Notes: generated by a model from the letters alone, not told the origin. A stretch of 64,000 nt of DNA from Bathynomus jamesi (GCA_023014485.1 JAJOZX010003309.1:454317-518316), one strand, 5' to 3'; shown: positions 32,855 through 44,115, counted from the first letter of the stretch. Translations and numbers: made by a program.

Positions 32855-34330
32855 TATATTTATACTGTACAGTTTTGTTTCGTTGCGAAATTCTGTGAAA
32901 TTATCATATTTTTCCGTAAATTCGGCCAGAGAAAATTATAGTTACTGTTTGTTTCGAAGTGAAGTGTCAAGTAAATTCGGTAAATTAAATATGAAGAGTG
33001 ATAACCAGTAGCAGTACAAACGTTTCGAATAATTTTTTTTTTCAAAACTTCGAGAGACCGATTTGGAAGCAGCTAAGTTGGATCCGAATTCTATCCATTG
33101 AGTTTAGTTGACCCGATTTATGTGATCGATCACTGAGAGAGAGAGAAGAGATGAGAGAGAGAGAGAGAGAGAGAGAAGAGAAGAGTGAGAGAAAAGAAAC
33201 CGAATGCGCAAGTGACTTGGTGCAGGAGAGTTTCGGTCGAAGATGGTCTACTGATATTTTTCGGGTAGTCCTGGTCCCGCTACTCGATGCTTCGCTAAAT
33301 ATGTGTTTTAGCACTCGATAGGCAAACCACGAGAGTTTAAACGAGTGTCTAAGGCTTTACTGTCCATACAGACATACAGTAAGTTCGTTGTGAAACCGCC
33401 TACGGCGAAGTAATCGTTTGATTATTGCCAGTAAGAGAGTCCCGCACCTGGACGTACGAAGAGCAGCGTTCACCGACAAAAGTTGAGACGAGAGAGGCGA
33501 GTTTCTTTGTCGACTTCTAGAATTGCAAATTCCGTCCAATTCCGTTGCGTGGTTCCACTTTCAGTATATCTCCACCCCTTGATCCTCTTAGAATTGGACG
33601 TATCTCTTGTTTTTTTTTCGCCAATTTGGAGAGAGAGCGGAATCTCAAGCGTGCTGACCTGTTGCATGGCGATGCAACTCCTTGCATTCTAGCGAAGTGA
33701 GCAGGAGAGCTGCGATTGAAAATTGAAGAAGTCCGTTGTCAGTTTGCGGATTGTGATTTAAACAACGTCCAGAAATTAATGTACTGAATATTATGTAATG
33801 AAATGATAAGTGAAAGGGTGCGATTATTGCCCATATTTGTTTTGTGTTTCGTGAAATAGTATGTGCGCTCTGGTCAGTATTTATATAAACGTTTTCTTGT
33901 TCTTTGTATGTTGCCCTGATAGTAACTGTATAACTATATAAATAATTGTTTCGAATGTAAAGCGATCTTGATGAGAAATCGCTAGAGTAGATTGTGAACT
34001 TGAAATGTGTTGTAACCAGTGTTCAGAAAATTATCCGTCATTTTTCACAAAACAGATTCGTTACAGGTTGTAAATTGACTTTAGTGTGAAATGTTATTCT
34101 ATACAAATGTGAAAACTATAAAGGTTTTTTTTTCGATTTTTATAAAATGATACAAAATATCTAATATGTGGAATTTGTCATTGGAATGACTTCTTGTCTA
34201 TTCTAACTTGTAATTAATTTGCTTAATTTGTTAAAGATAAAAAAGAAGAAAAAATACAAAATAAATAAATTTGTTGAATAAACAAATAAATTTGTTAAAA
34301 GATATTAATAAGTTTTCCTAGTGATGCGAG
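32855..34330. other. Right interior of LTR element, no coding sequence recognised
   Basis: Contains a GA-rich run near 33134-33190 and otherwise AT-rich sequence. No recognised retroviral frame. Confidence 0.6.
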
Positions 34331-34837
34331 TGTAGTAATATCAAATTAAGGATTAAATGTTTGTTTATAACAATTTAATAATGTTCAATTAAGTTTTGTT
34401 AAATAAGAAATTAGTAATGGTTTGTGAAATTAAAAATATAAAAATACAAATTGGCAACGCCTGAAATGGGTCTAGAGAAACGGAGAAGGCCCATAAACGA
34501 CAGTTATCGGACGGCCGTTGGCCTAATAAGGTGTTTTTTTTCGTATTACGATGTTTTTGTAAATTTAGAATATTCTTTCGTGTCTCTCTCCGGCTAAATA
34601 TTAACGCTAATTCCCCCCCCCCCCCGCATTACCCCGTTTATATAAAAGGGTTTTCGGAATAAATAAAAGTCAGTAAAGTGTAATTAATTGTATAATTAAT
34701 TCCCCGGTCTCTTTTGTATTATTCGAAAGTGAAATGGCTCAACCGTCAGCCGCGTTCGTATAAAGACAGAGGAAACTTGTGATAATATAAAGGAAAGAAA
34801 ATAATGAATTATAAAGGAAGGAATGGGATTCACTACA
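34331..34837 (+). repeat. 3' (right) LTR, 507 bp
   Basis: Matches the left LTR from TGTAGTAATA to CACTACA, with a homopolymer C expansion near 34613-34625. Confidence 0.9.
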
Positions 34838-35345
34838 ACACGCAACAGTAAAATACCCATTTAACAGAGTACAGATCAAAGTATACATGGTGCCCGCAGG
34901 GTTAGCATCGAAGCAAATAGAAAACATGGCCCTGGGAATTCTATCTAAAAGGTTATTAATTGGAATGCAGGATCACGCTTCGACGAATAGAAAACATAAA
35001 AAGAACACCTTTAAATTCGAGAATTTCGGCCTTAAAAATATAACTCTATACGTCAATGGCGTTGCGTTGGGTGGGACTGTGGATACGGACTACTCATCAG
35101 ACGCTGTGTTCCCGCTTTGCTCGGGATTGGGGTAACGCAGAAAGAATTCATCGATCAATTTAACCTTTACCCGTTTGATATCAGACCCGACTTATCTCTA
35201 GTGAAAATACACACTTAAGTCCACAACAAAGTGGGAACATCTCAGTCAGATTGGAATTCGCCAACCCGATAGACGCTCATATTAGTGTACTAGTATACCT
35301 CGAGTCACAAGCCCTAATTGAGGTCGACTGCTTCAGGAACGTAGT
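34838..35345 (+). pseudogene. Major capsid protein C-terminus, second Polinton copy
   Basis: Directly after the LTR the capsid gene resumes with the region matching IGMQDHASTN and FENFGLKNITLYVNG. It then changes frame near 35130 to a segment matching the first copy's C-terminus (VYLESQALIEV-like). It ends just before the protease ATG. Confidence 0.85.
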
Positions 35346-35359
35346 CACTGATTTTTAAA

Positions 35360-35920
35360 ATGGATGCGAATACACTTCACAGAGTAATGAATAGTGACCG
35401 AAACACACGCTCCAAATTTATCGGTGTGTTTGCGAAGACTGAAACATTGGAATTACGAGCTCCGAGAAAATACGGGGGAATTATTGTCAACACAGATGTT
35501 GTTGGTGGCGAAGGGATTCATTGGTTTGCAATATACTTTAAAAATAGGGAAAGAATGTATTATTTTAATTCACTGGGGACTCATCCCTGGAGTGACCCTG
35601 TTATTGTAAAATTTCTCGAACAGTTGCCTATCCCTGAAATTGAATGGAATCCCCAACGATTACAAGGATATTTTAGTAATACTTGTGGGATGTATTGTCG
35701 TCCATTTCTCATGCAAATGTCAGGTGGAAAAGGATTTATAAATTTTTTAAAATTATTCGATTTGTGCGACACTGAGCTGAATGATGAAGTAGTGTGCTTG
35801 CAGATAAAAAAAAGAGGTTCCCATTTGTGCGCACTCGATGTATTGTGTAAGGTTTTACGCGTAAATATATATATATATATATACTGTATATATATATATA
35901 ATTGTGACAATATTGTGTAA
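35360..35920 (+). CDS. Adenain-like protease, second Polinton copy, catalytic acid changed
   Basis: The frame is open from the ATG at 35360 and longer than the first copy because it lacks the early stop. The family tail (KLFDLCDTELNDEVV) is present, then the frame runs on into a TA microsatellite, so the last 20 or so residues are not original. The His (EGIHWFAIYF) and Cys (NTCGMYC) are kept, but YYFDSLG is YYFNSLG, so the expected acidic triad residue is Asn. The enzyme would probably be inactive despite the open frame. Confidence 0.85.
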   Translation: MDANTLHRVMNSDRNTRSKFIGVFAKTETLELRAPRKYGGIIVNTDVVGGEGIHWFAIYFKNRERMYYFNSLGTHPWSDPVIVKFLEQLPIPEIEWNPQRLQGYFSNTCGMYCRPFLMQMSGGKGFINFLKLFDLCDTELNDEVVCLQIKKRGSHLCALDVLCKVLRVNIYIYIYCIYIYNCDNIV

Positions 35921-36014
35921 AATATAAGATGTCTCCAATAATGTTAGCTTTGTGCTCTGTAGCTTATTTATTGGATGCTAATCCTCTATCTAGTTTAAGC
36001 TGAATTGTATTAAT

Positions 36015-37252
36015 TTATAAAACATGACTGCTATTATTTAATAAATTGATGAAAATACACTGTCTTGTTTTTAACCAAAAGAAAAAAAGCTTACATTACT
36101 TCCCGGATGACCTGGCAATCGTTGGACCGGATATGAGCCAATACTTCGACCTCTGTATTCAGATCACTGGTTTAACTCTTCTGTAAAACCTCCTGATGGC
36201 TGTCGACTATTTGCTTTTCTTCAAAGCTGTCACGAAAAGTAGCTATAACACGATCGAGTTCCGCATCGGACCTATAAGAAGAAAGGATACGGTTGTAGAC
36301 AGAAAATTATTTTGACAGCTTATACATTTTTCTAACAATGATCATATTGGATGACTAACCACCGTCACAGGGTATCGAGCATCTGGCAGATATTAAGCGG
36401 ATCATCCACATTGAATCTCTTTTAATTAAAATCCATTTGTTCCACATATATATAATTGATGATACATGCTATTTTAATGAAACATTTCACAAACTAATTT
36501 TAAATAAATGTTAACACGTTATTTGATAAACAAAATTCATTCTCTAAATTCTTAATAAAATACATTAATTACAGAAAGCCTAGCACAGTAACCTGTAGTA
36601 AATATGCATTTATATGACAGGACACCACGATGTATACATGGGATGAAAGAGTTACAAGGAGTTACAATAAGATACAATGCCGATTAGGGCGCCCGAATTA
36701 AATAATAAGCAGCAAGCACCTGGCCTAACCGGGTTTTAACATATATTTCCATAAACATATATTTATATATAGGAAGAGAGAGTTACAAGAAGTTACAATA
36801 AGAGAAAATGCAGGACAGGATACCCGGATCAAATAAAAAACACAAAGCAACTAGCCTAACTGGGATCAAAAGGAAGATTAACTGGGTGTAATACGCATCG
36901 TCTGTCAACACCGGGTCTCGAATCCCTTGGCAGATATCCTTTCATTTCGTTTATTATAGCTTTTTATAAAATAACTAACACTTGCAAGGGTTAAGCACTG
37001 AATGATACGATGTATATAGCCCGAGAATGAATCACAAACTAAATTATTAGTAATTACTCACATCTCGAGGGTAGAGTTTTCTTCTGGTTCAAATGGAGGA
37101 TCATTGCAGATATCATTAACGTTTTGTGTGGAGAGAAGATCATTTCGGTCGGCCGCTGCGAAAAGATGAAGCGTAGCTCCTGCAGAGAGGTCGTTGACTT
37201 TAAACACCTGTGGGGAGCAGTAAAACTTATGTGTCTGACTAGAAGTGTCCAT
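36015..37252 (-). pseudogene. Spliced right-end Polinton gene, second copy
   Basis: Exon 1 is 37252-37062, ending AT|gtgagtaa. Exon 2 is 36271-36095, from cttatag| to AT|gtaagc. Exon 3 would be 36027-36015, after atagcag|. Exon 1 holds LHLFAAADRNDLLSTQNVND and exon 2 holds SDAELDRVIATFRDSFEEKQ, matching the first copy motif for motif with the same intron phases. Exon 2 here has an in-frame TAA near 36172, and the last exon differs. Conservation of splice sites and of NDC and ADR motifs argues that this was a real protein gene. Confidence 0.65.
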
Positions 37253-37314
37253 GATGAGAGAACGTGTAGTTACTCATTGATAAAATCACTGTTGTGGATC
37301 TAGATGAAAATATT

Positions 37315-37326
37315 CCCTTTTATATA
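37315..37326 (-). promoter_or_regulatory. TATA box of spliced gene, second copy
   Basis: TATATAAAAGGG on the minus strand, upstream of the ATG at 37252 and parallel to 23506-23513. A CCAAT motif (gattgg on the plus strand) lies next to it at about 37335. Confidence 0.6.
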
Positions 37327-37510
37327 CGTGACCCCGATTGGCCCAACCCTCAGAACCCCCCAATATTCGATTCGCGAGTTTCCTATGTGAGAGCGAGACT
37401 TTCCACCAACCAGAGATCCTGGATTCGTTCTCATGCCCCGCCTATTGGGTTGTAATTGGCCGAGCCGCGAATTCTGGGGGCGTGGCCGTGGAGCCAAATA
37501 GTAGCGTAAA

Positions 37511-37920
37511 GGAGGAAAAATGAATAAATTACCCCGAAATAGAATCCATTTTTATTATAAAGTTATATTAATATTTTTTTTAATAAGGTTTAAAGATATA
37601 TTTGTGTCTTAAAGAAAAATTTATATTGAAACAAAATAATTGGATAAAAGAGGAAAATTTAATAACTTACCACGAAATAGAATCTATTTGGGCGAAAGAA
37701 GAGAAATGAAATAGTTACCCCGAAATACAATCTGTTTTTAATATTAAGTTACATTAATATTTTTTTGTAATAAGGTTTAAAGATATTGGTGTCTTAAAGA
37801 CAAATTTTTATTGAAACAATAAATGGGTGAAAGAAGAGAAATGAAATAGCTCCCCCGAAATAGAATCTATTTTGTTTTAAAAATCATATTAATGCATTTT
37901 GTTATAGTTTAAGGATAAAA
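37511..37920. repeat. Imperfect tandem repeats of about 190 bp
   Basis: A unit containing taccccgaaatagaatc, then attaatatttttttaataag and gtgtcttaaagaaaaattt, repeats at about 37530, 37720 and 37850. The last copy is partial. Confidence 0.75.
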
Positions 37921-38214
37921 TTGTATATCATAGTGAAAATTTGTTTTGGCATTAAACTTTGTTTTATTCAATTTTTTTGTATAAAAGATCGCTCACCAAA
38001 CGTCAAATCGGTCTCGTGGGGTTCCACCATGAGAAGCTTAATAGAAAAACTATTAGCGTTGACTTTTGTTTGAGACCTTGCAACAAGGCGGGGTGGCACT
38101 GGCACTCATTTGATCAACATTGCAATCGCTCTTAATGGCCCATTTCCTCACACGCCGAAAACATCGACTTTTTTCGAAAAGGTTTCACCTTTTATGGTAA
38201 ATTTATTATATACA

Positions 38215-38260
<46 letters not shown>

Positions 38261-38296
38261 CCTTTACCTTTCGTTAACCAAAGGTGTGTGTATGTA
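37921..38296. other. No gene seen; possible Polinton TIR remnant and TA array
   Basis: A TA array lies at about 38211-38260. The sequence near 38085-38150 loosely resembles the Polinton TIR. Nothing coding. Confidence 0.4.
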
Positions 38297-38457
38297 CAGG
38301 GTGTCCCAAAAAAACTATATACTCTTTATAGCATCATATATTTTATAATTAAAAAAAAAAACAATATATTGTTATATCAATTGCCAATGAAAGGTAAATT
38401 AGTAATCTAAGTGATCAAAATGTTATAGCGAGTTGTTTGCATACAAAATTTAATTAA

Positions 38458-39078
38458 CTACGCCAAGTGCTCAAAATGTTCTCCGGCGGCATGAATGCCC
38501 TTTTGAATGCGTCGACTAACTGATTCGCAGACATGGACTAATGTGGATGCTGTGATGGTCCCGCACTTTTCCCTAATTGCATCCTTAAGGTGTTCGAGTG
38601 TTGCAGGTCTTGTACCATAAACTGCATCCTTCAGGTAGCCCCACAAGTAGAAATCAAGTGGAGTCAAGTCCGGTGAACGTGGAGGATACTCAACGCTACC
38701 TCTTCGTCCTATCCAACGGTTAGGCAACGTTTCATCGAGGTACCTTCTGACATCAGAATGATAATGAGGGGGGGCTCCATCTTGTTGAAAGTAAAAGTCG
38801 TCGTTTCTAAACAACTTCCGAACTGCAGGTATAATTTCTGTCCCCAGCATTTCGAGATATGCGGCACCGGTAACTGTCCTATCAAAGAAAAATGGTCCAA
38901 CCAAACCCCTGGATGATAAACCACACCATGCTGTTAATCCTGGTAAATTAACATGTTCTTCCACATAAACGTGTGGATTATCAAGTGACCAGTACCTGCA
39001 GTTGTGTCGAATTACTGTGCCATTCAGCTTGAAGGTAGCTTCATCAGACCACACGATTTTGTTGTATTGAAAGTGCAT
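38458..39078 (-). pseudogene. mariner-like transposase, C-terminal two thirds
   Basis: An open frame of 206 codons begins just before the first catalytic motif ([11 protein letters not shown]). It continues through [11 protein letters not shown] to [18 protein letters not shown] and ends GEHFEHLA. The N-terminal DNA-binding domains are missing. At the upstream junction (39078) the sequence switches to an inverted copy of the gene's own end, so the ATG used is accidental. All three catalytic Asp are present. Confidence 0.87.
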
Positions 39079-39206
39079 TCATGCCGCCGGAGAACATTTT
39101 GAGCACTTGGCGTAGTTAATTAAATTTTATATGCAAACAACTCGCTATAACATTTTGATCAACTAGATTACTAATTTACCTTTCATTGGCAATTGCTATA
39201 ACAATA

Positions 39207-39780
39207 CAGGGTGTCCGAGAATTATCTGTACAATTTTTGGCTGTTATTAAAAGTCAACCATGAAGTGTAGAAATTCCAGTGTTGTCCCATTTTACAGAGA
39301 ATCTCATTAAGTTTTTTCTGATACTACGTTTTGACAAGGTTTTTAGAAATGTACGTGGGTGACAGACATTGATGATTTAAAAGCAAGAATCACAGCTGCT
39401 ATTGAGCGAATTGATGTGGATATGCCGCAGCGTACATGGCAACATTTGGAGTATCGATTGGATGTTTTGCGAATCACTAATGGTGCACATATCGAATGTT
39501 TGTAACAACGTTACTTCAATAAAAGAAACTTTTGAAAATACAGATTCTAAATAATCTTGTTTAAGAATTTTACGTGTGTTATCAAGAATTTTATTAAAAG
39601 ATGAAATTGTATAGATAATGTTTGGACACACTGGAATTTCTAAAAAAACTTGTCAAAACTTGGTATCAGAAAAAACTTAATGAGATTTTCTGTAAAATGG
39701 GACAACACTGGAATTTCTACACTTCATGGTTGACTTTTAATAACAGCCAAAAATTGTACAGATAATTCTCGGACACCCTG
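39207..39780 (+). mobile_element. Nested mariner-derived MITE, 574 bp
   Basis: Ends are cagggtgtccgagaattatc and its inverse with about 150 bp of inverted similarity, and TA lies on both sides. Between the arms is a short frame (DIDDLKARITAAIERIDVDM, then LDVLRITNGAHIE) that matches the last 50 residues of a mariner transposase. It is an internally deleted derivative. Confidence 0.88.
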
Positions 39781-39867
39781 TATATTGTTTTTTTTTTTTG
39801 TAATTATAAAATATATGATGCTATAAAGAGTATATAGTTTTTTTTGGGACACCCTATATATATATAT

Positions 39868-40108
39868 ATAGGCTGCTTTAACCCTAGATCCATGTCCCAA
39901 AGCTGGATCCTATCTGCTTTGCAGATAGCTGGTGAGGGAAGCTATATTTATGGGACCTCTTTGCGAGAGACCCGTTGCCCACGTCGGGCTTGCATCATGA
40001 AAAAGAAAAACTATGGTATTTGTCATTTACCATTACTTATTCGGACTATAGTGGATTTAATTATCCCAGAAGAGTTCCTTGTTCCACGCACGGTCTGTGT
40101 GTATCATA
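39868..40108 (+). repeat. Interspersed repeat copy 1 (ccctagatccatgtcccaaa family)
   Basis: Runs from ctttaaccctagatccatg to gtctgtgtgtatcata and matches two other copies (48847-49165, palindromic, and 49343-49625) closely. An open frame of about 80 codons crosses it (MSQSWILSALQIAGEG and KKKNYGICHLPLLIRTIVDL), but I recognise no protein. It may be the 3' end of a retroelement. Confidence 0.7.
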
Positions 40109-40110
40109 TA

Positions 40111-40141
<31 letters not shown>

Positions 40142-40157
40142 AATATATATATATATA

Positions 40158-40735
40158 AACGTAAAGAACGACGCTTGTATAGGAGAACATTCCGCGCAAG
40201 ATGAGGAGGGAGAACGAACAAATGAAAAAATGAGGTAACCACCCTGGAATCGAACCCGGGGTCTTCCGATTGCCGGTCAGATATGATAACCACTACACCA
40301 TGGTCCTCACTCGATCAGAAGTCGTAATTCTCCTACATACGCGCAGAAACCAATGCCCCGAGGGGGGCAGCTAACGCATGCCGCACCTGTATATACATTT
40401 CAACTGCAAAGAACACGCAGTATAATTAACGTAAAGAACGACGCTTGTATAGGAGAACATTAGGCGCAAGATGAGGAGGGAGAACCAACAAATGAAAAAA
40501 TGAGGTAACCACCCTGGAATCGAACCCGGGATCTTCTGATCGAGTGAAGACCATGGTGTAGTGGTTATCATATCTGACCGGTAATCGGAAGATCCCGGGT
40601 TCGATTCTCTGGTGGTTACCTCATTTTTTCATTTGTTCGTTCTCCCTCCTCATCTTGCGCGGAATGTTCTCCTATACAAGCGTCGTTCTTTAAGTTAATT
40701 ATACTGCGTGTTCTTTGCAGTTGAAATGTATATAT
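40158..40735. repeat. Fold-back element with tRNA-like arms
   Basis: The unit acgtaaagaacgacgcttgt ... aatgaggtaaccaccctgga appears twice directly (from 40158 and 40430) and once inverted (40552-40700). Each carries a tRNA-like block with a box A-like ggtgtagtggttatcatatc and a box B-like gggttcgattct. The anticodon arm can form a 5-bp stem, but position 33 would be C. The element is bordered by TA microsatellite. These are tRNA-derived repeats rather than functional tRNA genes. Confidence 0.75.
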
Positions 40736-40766
<31 letters not shown>

Positions 40767-40925
40767 ATGTGTGTGTGTGTGTGTGTGTGTTGTTCAAGAC
40801 ATTACTTATTGTTCATGAATCCTTACTATATGCGAAAAGCGTTACACGAAGCTTGAAAGAAAACTAGCTATATGTATATTTTGATAAATATGTTGCTATA
40901 AGAAAAATTATATATACAGTATCTA

Positions 40926-41204
40926 CAGGGTGGGAGAAAAGTCTTTAAGGATTTTATACATACAAATAATTTGTTAATAATAAATAAATTCCAATGATAC
41001 CATTGCAGTGTATGCGATACTTTTCAAAGGAACTATACAAGGACAGGAATCACCCCCGGCTAAGATAGGAAGCCCCTAGCCCAGCTCCAGTCAGTGCCAT
41101 ATCAGTAAAGATGGAATACAGTAATGAAGCAAAAGTGTATCTTGTATCGTGGACTATTTCTAATAATAATTGTGAAGAGAGTTTGCGTTTATTTAAAAAA
41201 TATA
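40926..41204 (+). mobile_element. mariner 5' end fragment
   Basis: Starts at TA with cagggtgggagaaaagtctt. An ATG at 41111 opens MEYSNEAKVYLVSWTISNNN, the start of a DUF4817-type transposase. It is cut off by a TA array just before the next mariner. Confidence 0.65.
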
Positions 41205-41216
41205 TATATATATATA

Positions 41217-41874
41217 CAGGGTGTCTCAAAAGTCACTATCTATTTCGGTGACATTAGATGTTTTTTTTAAAAAATGCTATGCTGGCATAAAGATATGTAC
41301 TTCTGGTGCAAATTTGTGTATTTAAAAAAAGTTAATTGGTTTATTATCTTGACATGCTTGAACAATTCCTCGAACCTCAACTTCTTACAGATGGCATTCT
41401 TGACACAGTAGTTTTTCAGCAGGATGGAGCACCGTGCCATTATACAATAATTGTACGTGATTATCTTGACAGACGCTTTCCCGGTCGCTGGATTGGTCGT
41501 GGAGGAACACAACCATGGGCAGCACGTTCACCCGATTTAACACATTAGATTTTTCGCCTGGGGTTTCATTAAGTCTAAGGTGTACACTGGTAGAAGAATT
41601 AGTGATGTAGCCGAACTTCGAAATCGTATTACCGATGCAGTTCAGAAAATAACACCTCAAATGCTGGAAAGTGTGTTCCGGGAAACAACTTATCGCTTTG
41701 AGCTCTGTAGAGACACTGATGGTCGCCATGTGGAGACAGATAAATAAATAGCACTAATTCTTTGTGGCACTTACTTTGAAATAAATATATTTTTCATGTC
41801 TTAAACCAGTTTTTCGTAATTCCCATTATTTTTCAAAATAGATAGTGACTTTTGAGACACCCTGTATATAAACT
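41217..41874 (+). mobile_element. Internally deleted mariner, 658 bp
   Basis: Ends are cagggtgtctcaaaagtcac and its inverse, each at TA. The transposase remnant (41336-41548) keeps FQQDGAPCHYTIIVRDYLDR and AARSPDLT, then shifts frame and continues to a normal-looking C-terminus ending near 41745 (SDVAELRNRITDAV). The N-terminal half and first catalytic Asp are deleted. Confidence 0.85.
41336..41745 (+). pseudogene. mariner transposase remnant
   Basis: Only the last half of the enzyme is left: second Asp in QQDGAP and third in RSPDLT, with a frameshift right after it (about 41545). The remainder, read in the next frame, contains the conserved GFIKSKVYTGRR-like and LRNRITDAVQKITP segments. It cannot be active. 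Confidence 0.82.
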
Positions 41875-41904
41875 TACCTTACCTTACAACCTTACAAAGG
41901 TTCC

Positions 41905-43010
41905 GAGTAATGATCCCTCATTTCGCGAAGGACAAGCTTGTCGCCCCTCCTCACGAGTCGGCCTGGTGAAGTAGTGAGTTGGTTTCTTGCTCTCTCCACC
42001 TTACATAGCCAGGTACGCCCGGCTCATCGGGGATTGTTCTGAGTCAGGCGTCGTCTTCTTTTGAAGATGTTCACTGCAACTCCCTTCGTGTTTCTTAGGT
42101 CTTTGGGCAGCTGATTAAACAGTTTTGGTCCTCCCACAACAAAACTATTTTCTTTCAGGATGTTCCCTGTCTTGCCTTCAATTTGGGAATACGACACAAT
42201 CTACCGTTTCTACTTTCCACTGTTGTTTAGGGAGTTATAGGGTTTAGAGTAAGATTAGGGACTAGTTTCTCCATTATTTTCCAAGTGTAAATAATGGTGT
42301 ATCTCTCTCTTCTCCTTTCCAGTGAATATAGGTTTAGTTCGCGTAACCTTTCCCAGTAATTTAGTTCTTTGCACCCATTGATCTTGGCTGTGAAGCTTCT
42401 CTGGATCCCTTCTAGTTGTCTAACGTCTTCTTTTTTATATGGGGATTTAGGACCGAGAAGTATTCCAATTTGGGTATGATCAGGGTTTTCAGTAGAGGAA
42501 TCATTACATTCCTATCCCTTCGTTTAAAGGTTCTCAGTATCTGCCAGTTATTCTTTTGCTCTTTGTTTAACGTTATCTTGTTTTGAAATTTCGCATCATC
42601 GTCATTATAACTCCTAAATTTTTCGCTGAAATTCTGTGAATTTCCTGTCCATTTAGGGCACAGTAGTCCATAGCTTTTATTGTTTCATTTCTTCTATATC
42701 TTAAAAGCTGTAAATTTTGGGTGTTAAATTTCCTGCTGTTGTCTTCTGACCATTTTGTTTGTGTCCGTTTGTAATAATTCTATATCTTCTGAGGTTCTAA
42801 TTTTTCCGCTAATTCTTGTATCACCCGTAAAAGATGTTTCTGTACCATACTGGTTACTTCGATGTCTATATCATCTAATAAGAGTATGAGTAATAGTGGC
42901 GTTAAAACTGTTCCTTGCGGTGATGAGCTACGTACCAACGATTCTGATGATGATATTACTTGGACTGCAACCACTTGCTGATGATCTCTAAGAAAGTTGT
43001 AGTGCATCAG
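41905..43010 (-). pseudogene. LINE reverse transcriptase remnant
   Basis: On the minus strand the segment at 42780-43007 carries SSPQGTVLTPLLLILLLDDI, the RT box before the active site. Further along (about 42080-42130) the frame encodes the LPKDLRNTKG-type C-terminal motif common to arthropod LINEs. Stops and shifts are numerous and the FADD box is not readable. It is probably a relative of the LINE at 53.8-54.9 kb. Confidence 0.65.
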
Positions 43011-44115
43011 TGATATTGTTATAATGTTCTGTTAGCTGTGATAGGTACAATCTTCTTGATCGGAATCCATGCTAATTCTCACTGAATCTTTTCTGTGCCT
43101 CCTAAAAGTCGTATACAATAATCGTACATTGACAGTCTTTAAAATGTGTTTCCTTGAGGCATGTGAAAGCAGCCCTTTTTTCTTCCATAAATCCTTTTCT
43201 TGGCCCCTCCTTCCTCATTGCAGGAAGGAGGGGCCATGGGCGAATGCCCGCAAAACGCCCCTCCCATAGAGGGAGAAGAGAGCCAAAATCAAGATCCAAA
43301 ACCACATTTATGTTTTCAGCTTTATGTGTCCTTCTGTATTACCAATTGTAATCCTTGAGTGTCGCTTATTTTATAGCTCTGTGGTCCTCCAAGAAACAAT
43401 TGTTTTCATTTATCTGATTTGGTAGGTACCGTTTTGATTTCTCATATAGCTTCTTTTTGCCTGAAACCTGTTTGCTTTCGGAGTTTTTAAAGTTGTGTCA
43501 TTTGTATGCGTTGAATGAAACTGAATAGCTGTGGAATGTCGAGAATGTCGAAAAAATTGTTTTCATGCTTTGTTGATTTCTTCGCATTATTCTTGGGATG
43601 TTCTTCAATAGAGTTCGTTGGAAGAAGGAAATAGAAACACTTCCTTCTGTATCTGCAGCTTCTACATCATATATAAGCTCTGAAGATCATTAGGTGGGCA
43701 GGTGGAATTTGCATTTTTATAATCGAAGTTTACATTGGGCTGCGTGCGCGTAGATACATTATTCATCGCTCTATCTACAGCTGATCTTTTTGCATAATAT
43801 CTGCATATAATTACTCCCGTATTCTTTGGGTGGGGGGGCTTTTGTCTTTATTTTTGCATTCTTTTCATTAATAGTGATAATCTCTGCAAATCGTAGTTTT
43901 CCTTGTGGTATTGTTTTGCGTTTTTCCCTTACGTGATGTTTCTTAATCTATCTATATCTCTCGTGACATTTTCTGTAGCTCCGTTCTGCTCTGCCTTTTC
44001 TCTCCTTCTGCAGTTACGTTGATTCTTCTCTCTGTCTTCTACATCGCAAACTAATTAATTTCACTCGTGCTTTCGTCACAAAAAAACGTATTTCATTAAT
44101 TCGCTTTACGTTTGC

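Larger units (their letters stand above)
28900..34837 (+). mobile_element. LTR retroelement without gag/pol, inserted in second Polinton
   Basis: Direct repeats of about 505 bp (28900-29403 and 34331-34837) start TGTAGTAAT and end CACTACA. Capsid sequence resumes exactly after the right repeat, and comparison with the first Polinton shows a simple insertion into ttaatacac. The flanking acaa and acac fit a 4-bp duplication with one change. About 1.2 kb of the 4.9-kb interior is a mariner; the rest has no recognisable gag, protease, RT or integrase. It is therefore a large non-autonomous derivative or a long-decayed element. Strand is assigned only from presumed LTR order and is uncertain. Confidence 0.85.
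27565..37500 (+). mobile_element. Second, truncated Polinton copy, split by an LTR element
   Basis: The pieces 27565-28899 and 34838-37500 align in order with 19070-23600 of the first element: integrase C-terminus, penton, capsid, protease, poly(A)-like signal, spliced minus gene and its TATA box. Similarity is high but clearly below identity at the DNA level. The polymerase, ATPase and left TIR are missing. A sequence near 38126 (gatcaacattgcaatcgctc) faintly resembles the right TIR and may be its remnant, so the copy might originally have reached about 38150. Confidence 0.85.
38297..39856 (-). mobile_element. Fold-back mariner with nested second mariner
   Basis: Outer ends are cagggtgtcccaaaaaaact and its inverse, next to TA. 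The inverted arms are far longer than a TIR: about 200 bp from the right (3') end, including the last codons of the transposase, recurs inverted at 39077-39206 plus 39781-39856. The copy has thus lost its 5' half and gained an inverted copy of its 3' half. A separate mariner (39207-39780) interrupts one arm at a TA. Confidence 0.88.

Noticed and set aside
40552..40630. Functional tRNA gene
   Set aside because: Box A and box B are present but the unit is repeated and palindromic, the acceptor stem is poor and position 33 is not T.
43069..43351. Pair of opposing open frames near a small inverted repeat as genes
   Set aside because: No recognisable domains, low length, and antisense overlap around a short palindrome.
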